Source: Macrothele yani (lineage: Eukaryota; Arthropoda; Arachnida; Araneae; Macrothelidae). From it: DNA of 64,000 nucleotides. This document shows positions 44,194-54,591 of the stretch, piece by piece; the stretch's first letter is position 1, and every line of letters starts with the position of its first letter. The DNA is taken from NCBI GenBank assembly GCA_039090855.1, contig CM077025.1, forward strand, positions 99,738,489 to 99,802,488, written 5' to 3'. Below the pieces are notes generated by a model. The model ran no database searches. It saw only the letters and a program-made list of their open reading frames with translations, and was not told the DNA's origin. The translations under genes and the position numbers were made by a program.

Positions 44194-45347
44194 GGGGTCT
44201 AATCTCCTTATTTACTTCAATTGTGGTGAACCTGAGCTTTATATAACCACTATCGTATTTACTTTTCGGTGCCATGTTCTTATACAACACAAAATAAGTT
44301 ATAGTGCCAATGCACAATGTCACAAAATGCTAATCAAACAAGAACACTCACGGAAATTAAACTTACTGAGCGACTGACTACTGGGTACTGATAGTCAAAT
44401 CTGTCACTTTCATTCACGTATGAATATTCACTCTTGCAATCTTGGATGAATATGTTGTTTTTTTTTATATTTATATGTTGGTAGTCCCGCGGATCACTTT
44501 TGAGCTTTTCGTGGATCACGGTTGGGAACCATTGAACTAGAGGAAATGTTACAGATGTTTGCATGGGCCTTACTTTGAAAAGCCAGGCCCGAGCCAAGCC
44601 TGCATGTCCAAGGGCCCGGCCCATTTCAAATTTTTGAATTGCAGCCGGGCCCGTATATTTCTATTCCAAAGCCCGGGCTGGCCCGTAAAATTTCAACAAT
44701 TACTAAAACACAAATTTGACACCTGGTGCACTCGGTGATTCGACTCCTGAAGAGTTTTCATTTTGTTAATTGCTGCACATATTCTATTACAAGAAACGTT
44801 AATTCAGAATATTTCTGTGACTCTGTATCAGTCATGTGACATCTGAGGGAGACTTGTATACTCAAAACTATTGCATGTAAATGACAATTTCTATGCCTTT
44901 CAAATTTTCTGGGTTTTCAAATTATCATTTGCCTACCACTGGATTTGGAATATCCTTGGGGATATGGAGGGGGGATGATTTGAAAAGTACGAAATATCCA
45001 GAATTATGAGTCCGATCGTTCTACTTTACATTGTTTACAAGCACATATTCTCCGGAAGTGATTTTTTTGCGAAAGTCTTTCGCTTTCTTAAACTCCATAA
45101 TAAGTATGCAAGAGTATTTATCAACAACACTGATCTAAGAATATGCTAAGGAAAACAACGACAGACTGCCCAGCTAACCAGTGTCACAGAAGTTTTGAAA
45201 ACACCTGGGCTGGGATACCTAAAGGTTCATTTGCCATCTGCTGACTTCCTGAGAGTACAAATGTGAAAAATACGGCACAGATTTATACACAGAAGTAAGT
45301 TTCGCCCAGCCCATTTCTCCCCCGCCATTTCTGCGATATCCACAACT

Positions 45348-48300
45348 TTGCAGGCCGTGGCTGTTCGCATATCTGTGCCTCTTACTGTCTGCAGTTTCTA
45401 TCTGCCGCCGGACAAGAACATGAGCGTCTCTGTTCTGGAGAGCTTGGTTGATCAGCTGCCTTCACCCTTTCTTCTACTGGGTGATTTCAATGCCCATCAT
45501 CATTTGTGGGGTAGTGTCAGCATCAGCACGAGAGGTCATCGCATAGAGTCTCTTCTGTCCTCGGCCTCTTTGTGCCTTTTTAACACCACTGCTGACACGT
45601 ACTTCCATGAGCCGACAAGATCCTTCAGTGCGATTGATTTGACCTTGGGATCACCATCGATTATTGCTGATTGGTCGTGAACGGTGTGTAACGATCTCCA
45701 CGGGAGTGACCATTTTCCAATTGTGCTCTCGCATCAGGCGAACATGCCCTCTTCTGCCTCCCGCCCTCCTCGATGGAGGATGGCGCATGCCAGATGGGAG
45801 GTCTTCACATCGTCAACAGTGATATCTTCTGCCATGGTGACTCGAGTCGATCAACGCAGTTGTTTTTGAAGTCACAAATTGCATTATTCAGGCAGCTGGT
45901 CTTTCTATACCAAAAACATCTACGACGCTCCCCAGAAGTCCGAAGCCTTGGAGGACCCCTGAATGCACAGCAGCTAGGAGAGCTCAACATAAGGCTTGGT
46001 CTACGTTTTGGGGTTATCCAACCGATGCCAATCTTGTTACATTTAAACGAGCAAAATCCTATGCTCGGTTGGTGCGTCGACGTAGCAAGAGGGAGTCTTG
46101 GATTCAGTATGTTTCATTTCTCACTTCACGTGCCAGTTCGAAAAGTGTGTGGGACAAGATTCGTAAGATCCGGGGTAACTACAGCTCTCACCAGATCTCC
46201 ATTCTTGAGAGTAACGGCTGCACATATGCTGAAGTCGGGGAGATTGCTGATTGTTTGGGGGAGGCGTTTGTTTGCCTCCGTGTCGAGTCACCTGGCATAT
46301 CCTTCTTCTTTTCAAAGAATTAAATCCACTGCGGAACGCCAGAGAATCTCCTTTGCCCCTTTTAACAACACTAGTTATAACTCCCCCTTCAGCATGGTTG
46401 AACTCAGGGTGGCTCTGCAACGGTCCGGGGCTACATCTGTCGGTCCCGATGGCATCCACTATGACATGCTCCGTCATCTCTTGCAGTCGTCTCTTGAGAA
46501 TCTCTTAATCCTGTACAATCGTATTTGGTCGAAGCGCAGTTTCCCGGAATCTTGGCGAAAAGCTTTTGTTCTGCCTTTTCCCAAACCTGGCAGTGATCCC
46601 AAGTCTCCCTCTAGTTATCGTCCAATTGCTCTCACTAGCTGTCTGTGTAAAGTTCTTGAACGCATGGTTAATTCCCGGTTAGTTTATTTTTTAGAATATC
46701 ATCAAGTACTTTCACCATCACAAAGCGGCTTTCGCCGTCATCGTTCACCTCACAATCATCTCCTGCACCTTGAGACATCTGTGCGCAAGGCGTTCGTGCA
46801 TAGGCAGCGCCTGGTTTCTGTATTTTTTTATATTGAGAAAGCCTATGATTGAGCGTGGTGGCATGGTATTATCCGTGCCCTCCACGCATGCGGGTTGCGA
46901 GGAAATCTTCCAACCTTCATTGTAAATTTTTTTTACAATCGGGTATTCCAGGTGCGCCTGGGTACGACGCTCTTGGCACCGTTCCATCAAGAACAAGGTG
47001 TTCCTCAAGGTTGCATTTTATCTGTCACATTGTTCATCCTCCGCATTAATTGTCTTTTCACAAATCTTCCTCCTGCGGTTTCGGCTACTGTTTATGTTGA
47101 TGACTTGCACATTTTCTGCTCATCATCAAGCATGAATTTTATTGAAAGGCAGTTGCAGTCTGTGATTAACCAGATCCTTAAAGCGGTGAATAGCAATGGT
47201 TTCGTTCTTTCTCCTGACAAAACAGCGTGTGTCCATTTCTGCTGGAGGCGAGTTCTCCATCCTGGCCCAGAGCTGTATTTAGAACATGCAGCCATTCTAG
47301 TTTTGCCGGAGACCAAGTTCCTTAGACTTACCGTCGACCGTGTGCATGTTCAGCGGCTCAAGATTTCTTGTCTGCGTTCTCTGTCTGTTTTGAAGATCCT
47401 TTTGAGATTATCTAATACGGTCGAAACTGGATTATGGTTGTATCATGTATGGCTCTGCTCGTCGTTCCGTTCTCCAGCCTTTGGATACTATTCACCATCA
47501 AGCGCTGCGTCTTTGTACAGGAGCATTTCGAACATCTCCAATTCCCAGTCTTTACGCTGATGCAAACGAACCATCTCTCGAATTACGCTGTCGGCAGCTG
47601 TCTGTTCATTTTTATTTGAAACTTCGATCTCTTCTAGACCATCCTTTGTACGGTGCAGTTTTCCATCCTCAGCATGCTCGTTTATTTGAGAACCGGCCCT
47701 CTTGCATTCCAAAGTCCTCAACCCCTGCTTCCGTGTACTGGCAGCTCTTTGCTAAGCAGCGTGCCCTTAATTCTGACTACAGTCCTATTTTCACTGAGGG
47801 CTCCAAGATGAATGGAGTCGTTGGATCCGCGGCTGTCTGTGTAGATGACGTTTCTGTAGCGCGGATCCCAGCTGAGGCCACAGTGTTTTCGACGGAGATG
47901 CATGCTGTGTATCTCGCCCTTCTCCATGTTCAGTCGAGTTCTCATCATCTATCTATGGTCTATATGTATTCCTTAAGTGTCTTGCAGTCTTTGTCATCTA
48001 CAGATTGCCGTGACCATCCTGTTCTCTTGGATGTGAGACAGTTGCTTCGTCGTTTGCTCGAGGCCGGTTTTCATGTTCAGTTTTGCTGGATTCCTGGGCA
48101 TGTTGGAATCTCGGGTAACGAGTGTGCTGTGATGCGGCTGCTAGATCTGCTTCCTCTTTGGTCGTCACCGGGATTTCCGCTTTATTGTTCACGACCATAT
48201 CAAGCGAACCTGGCAGGGTCTGTGGGACCAGGAGGTGGAAAATAAGCTGCATCGTATTAAACCTAATCTTGGAATCTGGAAATCCTCATATCGTCGGAAC

Positions 48301-48582
48301 CGTAGGGAGGAAGTGGTGCTTGCGCGTCTCCGCATTGGGCATTTTCGTTTCACTCACCGCTTTTTGCTGTGTGGCGACACTGCGCCGATGTGTGAGACGT
48401 GCAAATGCCGACTCACTGTCACGTATCTTCTGTGTAGCTGTGTTCATTTTTGTGATGTACGTTTTCATTTCTTTCATTCTCATTTGTTGACCGAGGACGC
48501 CACTGCGCTGCAGCGGCTACTAGGTGACCACTGCGATACTGTCGCTGTCTTCTCATTTTTAAAACACATTGACTTTTTTTAA
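45348..48582 (+). pseudogene. I-type LINE polyprotein (EN-RT-RNase H), broken
   Basis: Endonuclease: SFYLPPDKN, LLLGDFNAHHHLWGS, RSFSAIDLTLGSP, then GSDHFPI. RT: GPDGIHYDML, SYRPIALTSCLCKVLERMVN, motif A FFYIEKAYD followed directly by TGA (46850-46852), motif B QEQGVPQGCILSVTLFILRI, motif C TVYVDDLHIF. RNase H: FTEGSKMNG, STEMHAVYLAL, MYSLSVLQSL, FCWIPGHVGISGNE. C-terminus: LARLRIGHFRFTHRFLLCG then MCETCKC. The motif A catalytic Asp is Tyr, and two RNase H acidic positions are changed (Glu in FTEGSK, Tyr in MYSLS). There are several frameshifts, including one at about 48130. Confidence 0.88.
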
Positions 48583-48600
48583 ACGTATCTAAATTTTAGC

Positions 48601-48780
48601 CCTATCATCATTCTCATTATTCAGTTTTACTGAATCAGCTAGATTTTAATCATTGTATCATGTTTTTAATACTGTTTGTTTCATTGTCTTTTTTAGCCTT
48701 TCCATCATTCTCATTTTTCAGTTTTACTTGATCAGCCAGATTTTAAGCTTTATACCATGCTTTTAATACTGTTTGTTTGT
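48601..48780 (+). repeat. About 115-bp tandem duplication in LINE 3' UTR
   Basis: Two units share ATCATTCTCAT, TTCAGTTTTACT, GATCAGC(C/T)AGATTTTAA and TTTTTAATACTGTTTGTTT in order. They differ at several positions, so the duplication predates insertion or belongs to the family consensus. Confidence 0.75.
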
Positions 48781-49011
48781 CTTGTGTCTGGTGCTCTTTG
48801 GCCAAACATGGCCTTTGCGCCATAAAAATCAACCAACCAACCAACCACAACCCACGCCATTTAGGACAACTTAAAAGCTTTTCTCACATCTAGAGAACAA
48901 AGTGCCGCCAACCAGAACAATAAAAAAGATTGTCTGCAAGCAGGTGGCTCCGTTTATAAATGCTGCTTGTTAATAGCCTGCCCTGAAGTAGCAGAGGAGG
49001 GTGGAAGTTAG

Positions 49012-49030
49012 AGAGAGAGAGAGAGAGAGA
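49012..49030 (+). repeat. (GA)n microsatellite
   Basis: An uninterrupted GA run within the right part of the hAT element. Confidence 0.9.
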
Positions 49031-49335
49031 AGGGACCACATACACATTGAAAAATTAAGGAGGGGGCTGACCCTCCCAATTGCTTTGTAGGAGGGGAGGA
49101 TATCGTAAAACTTCTATTTTTTCCAACAGTGGAAATTATTCAGTCTTATCCTGCTGCTGTATGTTGTGAGATTTCCAAACAAGAAAAGCACAGTACAGTG
49201 ATTGTTTTGCTCATAAAAAAAACCCTGCTTGGCTTGTGTCTGTTTTACATTAAATATTGAAGGCCCGAGCTCGGCCCAGTTTCCCAACTTAGACATGAGC
49301 AAAGGCCCGGGCCCATGCAGACCTCTAAAGTGTTA

Positions 49336-49729
49336 TACCTTAGCACCCTGTGGAATTTATCTCCTTATTTTTGTTTCTGAAACTAGAAAGGAAATTATTT
49401 CCTCTGCATTGTGACATGTTGTCTACATTCTGCTGTTCTATTATAAACCCTCATCACTTACCATCTCATCTGTGTGTGCCATATAAAGTTTCTTTGAGAA
49501 TTAAAGATTATTCTTGCTTGATAAGGTGCATGTTTTAGGTAAAAGATCATGAAATGAAGACTTAGCCGATATACAAGTAGACATGTAGCATAAGTTGAAT
49601 ACTACTCTTTAAAGTTAGACTTTTATTACTATTTTCTGAACTCTGAACCCTATAAGCTGTTATAAATTAGCATATTTAAAATTTTAAACTCCACTTTCTA
49701 AAGGTAAATATTCATTAAGAAATATATGG
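49336..49729 (+). other. Intron, no feature recognised
   Basis: AT-rich. No repeat or coding feature was seen. Confidence 0.5.
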
Positions 49730-50200
49730 AACCACATAATATGGCATACCACTGAGGTTGTGTAAGTCAAAACAACAAGTTGCAGTGATAAGCCTTGGTG
49801 GCATAGTTCAATCAGTAAAACAGCTGCTCTGGAGTAGAAAGATTTGAATTCCACTACTGGCAGAAAAGGACAGTTTCACTGTGCTGGCACTCAAAAGTAA
49901 AATAAATCTGGTTGTAGGGTTCAGGAAAAAAAATGTGTGATGATTCTTCAACACATTGTCTGTCTGGAATTTAATAAGAATTCCTTCTTCTACAGAGAGC
50001 TCCTTCAAGCATGGTTTGTCAGCAGACCTGAAATATGCGATTTTTTACCCCCACCTTTCTGGATGGAATACCACTGAGGTGACGCTCAAAACAGCAAGTT
50101 GCAGTGATAAGCCTTGCCAGTGTAGTCCAATCAGCGAGCAGCTGCTCTGAAGTATGGAGAAGTGAGTCTAAATCTCACCACTGGCAGAATTCTAAGTTTA
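49730..50200 (+). repeat. Duplicated tRNA-like block
   Basis: Two units (about 49745-49870 and 50070-50190) share ATACCACTGAGGT, AAGTTGCAGTGATAAGCCTT, CAGCTGCTCT and a B-box-like stretch (GATTTGAATTCC, or the weaker AGTCTAAATCTC) before CACTACTGGCAG or CACTGGCAG. They look like tRNA-derived SINE heads. No cloverleaf good enough for a tRNA gene. Confidence 0.55.
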
Positions 50201-50250
50201 GCTATAGTGGTTACATAAACATTGGTCATTGAAAAATTATGCAGGTTAGA

Positions 50251-50606
50251 AATCTTTTAAAAGGGAACCTGTTTACACCTACAAACTAAAGTAGAAATAA
50301 AACCATAAAAGGTGAGCCTCAACTTATTCTATCGCTTCTTCTTTGCAAGAACTTTTAAAGGCACAAAACTCCATTCTCAAGCCAAGCATAGGATTCACAA
50401 GCATCAAGTGAGAGAAATGCAATGACCATGCTTTCATCAAGTCCTTTGTATGGCTTGAGAATGGAGACTTATGGCTTTGATAGCTTTTGCAAAGAAGAAG
50501 TGATGCAGTAAGTTGAAGCTCGCCTTTTATGGTTCTATTTCTGCTTTAGTTTTTAGATGTAAACAGGCTTCTCTTTAGAAGATTTTTAAGCAGCATAATT
50601 TTTTAT
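50251..50606. mobile_element. Foldback (long inverted repeat) element, about 355 bp
   Basis: The left arm (about 50251-50392) and the complement of the right arm (about 50443-50606) share AAATTATGC, CCTGTTTACA, TAAAACCATAAAAGG or AGAACCATAAAAGG, CTTCTTCTTTGCAA and CTCCATTCTCAAGCCA in order. Arms are about 160 bp and some 80-85% alike by eye. No coding capacity. Confidence 0.82.
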
Positions 50607-51153
50607 TGAATGGTGTTCATATAACCACATGTTTCCATATACTTCCTAATAAGATATTTATTTTTCAGCTACGCTTTTATAAATATAATAGATGTAAAGT
50701 AATGTAATAAAGTAGGGAATTACATAAGTTTTAAATTATCATAAGTTTTAAATATGATAATTTTAAAAATTTATGTGGTTCAGAATTTAAAAAAAACAGT
50801 AAAAGGCTTGCTTCAAAGTGTAGTATTCAACATATATGCTATATGTTAACTTGAATATTAGGTAAGTCTTGACTTTATGATATTTTTCCTGATATGTATC
50901 TTATCAGTTATTTGTTTGTACAGTATTTTTCAGTTTAATTAACTTCAGTCTCAAAGCTAGATTATTCCTGCATTCAATAACTGACATGCAAAAATTATTG
51001 TGTCTCACTGCAGCATTTGCATCATTTTACTTATAAATCAAACAAATCTTAACATCTCTTGCTTTTTATTAGTTGGTTCTGCATTTTTCTTTGAGTGTAT
51101 AGTGGTCCAACTTCCTTTATGGTGTAAAAATGTCTGTATTTAATTTTTTTCAG
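50607..51153 (+). other. Intron before exon e
   Basis: AT-rich, ending with a polypyrimidine tract (taattttttttcag) that serves exon e. No other feature. Confidence 0.6.
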
Positions 51154-51315
51154 CATACATGTGCCATCATAATTCATTTCTTCTGTATGAGGCTTTGGAG
51201 GCACCATCTCAGAGTAGATGGAACCGTGTTACACATATAAGCATGACCACCTCCTTTGGCATCATCTTAGTTTTTGGTGTTAGTGGCTATGTCACTTTTA
51301 CTGGATATTGTCAAG
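51154..51315 (+). CDS. SLC38A11: SLC38A11-like amino acid transporter, internal exon e
   Basis: The acceptor is ttttttcag and the donor gtacgt. Two bases complete the Ala codon begun in exon d, and one base is left for the next exon. It encodes 54 residues including YMCHHNSFLLYEALEAPSQS, RWNRVTHISMT and VSGYVTFTGYCQG. The FxCHHNSFLxYxxLE motif and the GYxTFTGxxQG motif are the strongest signatures of SLC38A11-type transporters. No continuation exon was found in 51316-64000. Confidence 0.95.
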
Positions 51316-52685
51316 GTACGTATATGTACATTTGTTTGTTCATTATCTTTTGATTTTTATATGTTAAACATTACTCAGCTGGAACATTGTGCAACCTAAA
51401 TCCTGGAAAAGTATGAAAACTTGTATATGAATTCTGTTATTAATGTTCTGAAATATATCTTCATGAAGTCAAATATTATTTGATTCCTTTAGTCAATACT
51501 AAGTTATTGCACTATTTTTCGTTTTCCTGTTGTTATAATAAAAACTTGAAAATTATGTGCAAGATATTCTTCACTATGAATGCTGTCCATCATAGAAATA
51601 ATTTTTGTAATTGGACATTTAGAAGCAAAGCTATAAGGAAAAATATGGTATACAGTTTAACTCCATAGTGGAAAAAATTATGTTTTATTTTGAGGAGGAA
51701 ATATGTGCAAAGTATTTCCTGCTGTAAGTGGGGGCTGTCAAAAAGATAATTTCTTTGACTAAGCTTTTAGGTGCATAAATACGGCTGTTGCAAATAGAAA
51801 TATGCACTTATGCGATCTTGTGGCAAAATTGTGCACCATGAAAAACCAGAAATTACATGCAAAGTGCTTTTCTCCATGAATGCTATTCATCAAAAAGAGA
51901 ATTTTTCAAATGGATCTTTTTGGAGTGGTGATATCAGGAAAAATATGATACACATTTATGTCCTCTAGCAGAAAGACTGTTTATTATTTGAAGGAAAAAC
52001 TGCATGCAAAATGGTCTTTATTTTAAAGGTAGAGAAGGAAAATTGAATTGTTTCCATCGGTTTTTTTAGAAACAATGACATGGAATAAAATATATTTTTA
52101 ATTCAATAGCACCTGCTCCTCCTAGTGGCAAAGTGATGCATTGTTAAAATCACAAAAGGCTGGAAATATCATTCTTGCATTTCAAGCTTCCCATTGCAAA
52201 AAGAATTTTTCAAATTGGACAAATGGTGCAGAGATATGGGGGCCCATAAACAGATTTGGTCATACAGATTTGGTCATATATATGTACTTTTTTGCTAATG
52301 ATGTGCTAAAGACATTAAAACTCTCATATTTTCTATTGTATTATTGGAAAATCTGTGACTTATATGTAACAAAGATCTAAGTCAGCTCACAATATCATTT
52401 GATTTTGCAAAACCCTGTTAAGACTACGATACATAGGATTGCAGAATTTATGATTCCTGTCAACATTTTATATCAATGTTCATTTTTAGGAATGTTCTGT
52501 TAGGTATCAATGTCCGTGAACTCGTTATCTGGATTCTAACATATTATTAATACAGAAAGTATAATTAAAAACAGTGTCTAAACTGAAATCATGTTTTAAT
52601 TTCAAGCTACTTTGGTGTCTGATATCTTAAAGCATATGTTAAACTTCTATCTCTGACTAATGGAATGTGATTTCATCATTTGGGT
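51316..52685 (+). other. Intron, no feature recognised
   Basis: Diffuse similarity among segments at about 51500-52250 (AAAATTATGT..GCAAAGT.., TTTTTCAAATTGGAC-like strings about 300 bases apart) suggests an old tandem array, but I could not define units. Confidence 0.4.
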
Positions 52686-53975
52686 ATGTTATGTCATTGT
52701 TGGCTGTTGTACATTAAGCATTGGAAAGATAAATTTCTAGAAACTGGATCTGTGTTGGCCAAGCCAAGAAGCAGGCATCCAAGTGCTTCAGAAAACGACA
52801 TGGAACGAGTACAGAAAGCATTTTGCTGGAGCCTGAGAAAGTTAGTATGGAAAGCAACCTGACAAACTGCTGCGTAATTGGGATTGCCACACATAAGAAT
52901 TATGCATAATTTTGCATAACTGCAGTTATATGCATGCAAAGTCCAGATTGTTCAACATTTGGAGGAAAATGACAAGCCTTCCCATTTCGAATTTGCCTGT
53001 AACTTAATGGATTGTCTAGATCAGCAGTTCCCAAACTGTGCTCTGCAAAGCATCTCCAAGTGCTCCACAGAGATTGGAAAGTAAAATAAATATGACGAGA
53101 TCTCAAAATTGTGAATTTGTGCAGCTATAAACTGTGTGTAGGAATTCTTTATTGGGTAGAAATTCTTTAACTCCTGCAGCGTGCTGAGGAGCTTTGTAGA
53201 AAACAAGTGCTCCGCAACTCAAAAAGTTTGGGAACCACTGGTCTAGATAATGATGTATACTTTCTTGAACATGTGCTTTTTAGTGATGAGTTGATATTCT
53301 GTTAAATAGGCATAACATGCACATATGTGATGTGGAAAATCCGTGTCTCACACACTCATATTTGTGATAGCCCCAAAGTCAATGTTTGGTATGCACTTAT
53401 GCATGCCTTAATGGTCCTTTTTTCTTTGTGGCAAAATCTATCAATGCACATGTTTGATTAGATATTCTGAAAAATTTTGTTGTGCCACAAATCGAAAACC
53501 TGCAGCCATATGTCATTTTTCAATAAGATGGAGCTCCTTTGCCTGGGGAACAAGTGTTTGCAACTACTTGGATATTGTGTTCCCAGGATGCTGGATTGGC
53601 TGAGGTAGCCTGATTCCGTGGCCTGCCTGTTCACCAGATATAACCCCACTGGATTTTTTATGGGAATTTGTTGAAGACAGAGTATAAAAAACAGAGGTAA
53701 GTGATTTAAGGGACCTAAAATAACGAATTGTGGATGTGATTGCTTCTGTTGGTATGGATATGTTGCAATGGGCATGGCAAGAAATTGGGTACAGATTGGA
53801 CATCCTCCATCTCCATACAACTGATGGGGCTCATATAGAAATGTATTAGTTTGTATCATAAAAACTTCAAATGTTCACCTTTCAAACACAGTAAATCTTA
53901 TGTCTGTAAGGGGTGTAAGTTATTTTTTAATGATTTTCTGAAGATAGAACAAGACATTTGGGCCACCCTGTATAT
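52686..53975 (+). mobile_element. Mariner/IS630-type element (DUF4817-like), decayed
   Basis: Plus-strand frames: FLETGSVLAKPRSRHPS (HTH domain end), then LEENDKPSHFEFACN, FLEHVLFSDE (first acidic block), VNVWYALMHALMVL, YVIFQ*DGAPLP (second acidic block, interrupted by a stop) and a weak WPxRSPDLTPxDFFxWG-like stretch near 53620-53660. It ends with GGGCCACCCTGTATA, a common right end of this group. Many stops. It is split by the hAT MITE at 53022-53240. Confidence 0.75.
53022..53240. mobile_element. hAT-type MITE with perfect 8-bp TSD
   Basis: The ends CAGCAGTTCCCAAACTG and (complement) CAGTGGTTCCCAAACTT are typical hAT terminal repeats. GTCTAGAT is duplicated exactly at 53014-53021 and 53241-53248. 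It is 219 bp and non-coding. It interrupts the mariner-like element, so it is the younger of the two. Confidence 0.92.
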
Positions 53976-54589
53976 TCTTGGGAAGTTAGGGAATGTATTG
54001 TGCATAGGTTTTGTATTTACATGTGTGTGAGTGCAAATAGTTGGTTCCTATGAAGATTTGAGGTGGGATCATATGTGTAATTTCAAATCTGAAAGTTTGC
54101 TGGTTTGGCAATGTACTTTCTTTTGTGTTAGACTACTAACCAAGAACTTGAGCTAGTAATATCTCAAATTTTGTTCATTCTAAAATAAGACTTAGCATTT
54201 TTTTATTTTAAAAATTCAACAATAACAATAATATACAGAACATGATTTAAAGTGATAAAAACAGGAAAAGTTTAAAATCCATATCAAAATATTCAGTGAC
54301 ATATCACATCACTTGAAGGCTGTCAGATTCTCTATTAGAGTCATCAGTGCTGAAGTATTTTAAAATTATTGACCAATTCTGACTGCTTTAAAAATGACCT
54401 TGAATTTATTTTGGAAGCATTGTCAGATCCCCTAGCTTAGGTATGTCTTAAGTATTGAAACATATCAGTTTGTGTTTTAAGCTGCAGTCAGAGGAACTTC
54501 CACTTTTGCTTAAATGTTTAAATTGGCAACTGGCTGAAAAAAATCCTTTTGACTCTGATGTGTAGATAAATGCAAGGTAGATCGGTTTA
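53976..54589 (+). other. Intergenic or intronic, unassigned
   Basis: No coding or repeat structure was recognised between the mariner-like element and the Tc1. Confidence 0.5.
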
Positions 54590-54591
54590 TA

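Larger units (their letters stand above)
41486..44534 (-). mobile_element. hAT transposon with perfect 8-bp TSD
   Basis: Ends: CAGTGGTTACCAACC at the left, and the complement of the right end is CAATGGTTCCCAACC. The 8-bp duplication AACTAGAG is identical at 41478-41485 and 44535-44542. It is 3049 bp including a second hAT at 43246-44193. The minus strand carries a degraded transposase. Confidence 0.92.
45297..48846 (+). mobile_element. I-clade LINE with RNase H, 5'-truncated
   Basis: It begins inside the endonuclease domain, which marks 5' truncation, and ends with an (AACC)n repeat after GCGCCATAAAAATCAACC, the usual tail of arthropod I-type LINEs. Order on the plus strand: endonuclease, RT, RNase H, zinc-knuckle-like C-terminus. 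A duplication in the 3' UTR is listed separately. Confidence 0.88.
44552..49327. mobile_element. hAT element split by a LINE insertion
   Basis: The left end is CAGATGTTTGCATGGGCC, and the complement of the right end reads TAGAGGTCTGCATGGGCC, both leading into GGCCCGGGC-rich sequence. The 8-bp duplication is AAATGTTA (44544-44551) versus AAGTGTTA (49328-49335), one mismatch. The hAT parts (44552-45296 and 48847-49327) have no ORF. An I-type LINE fills the middle. Confidence 0.75.
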
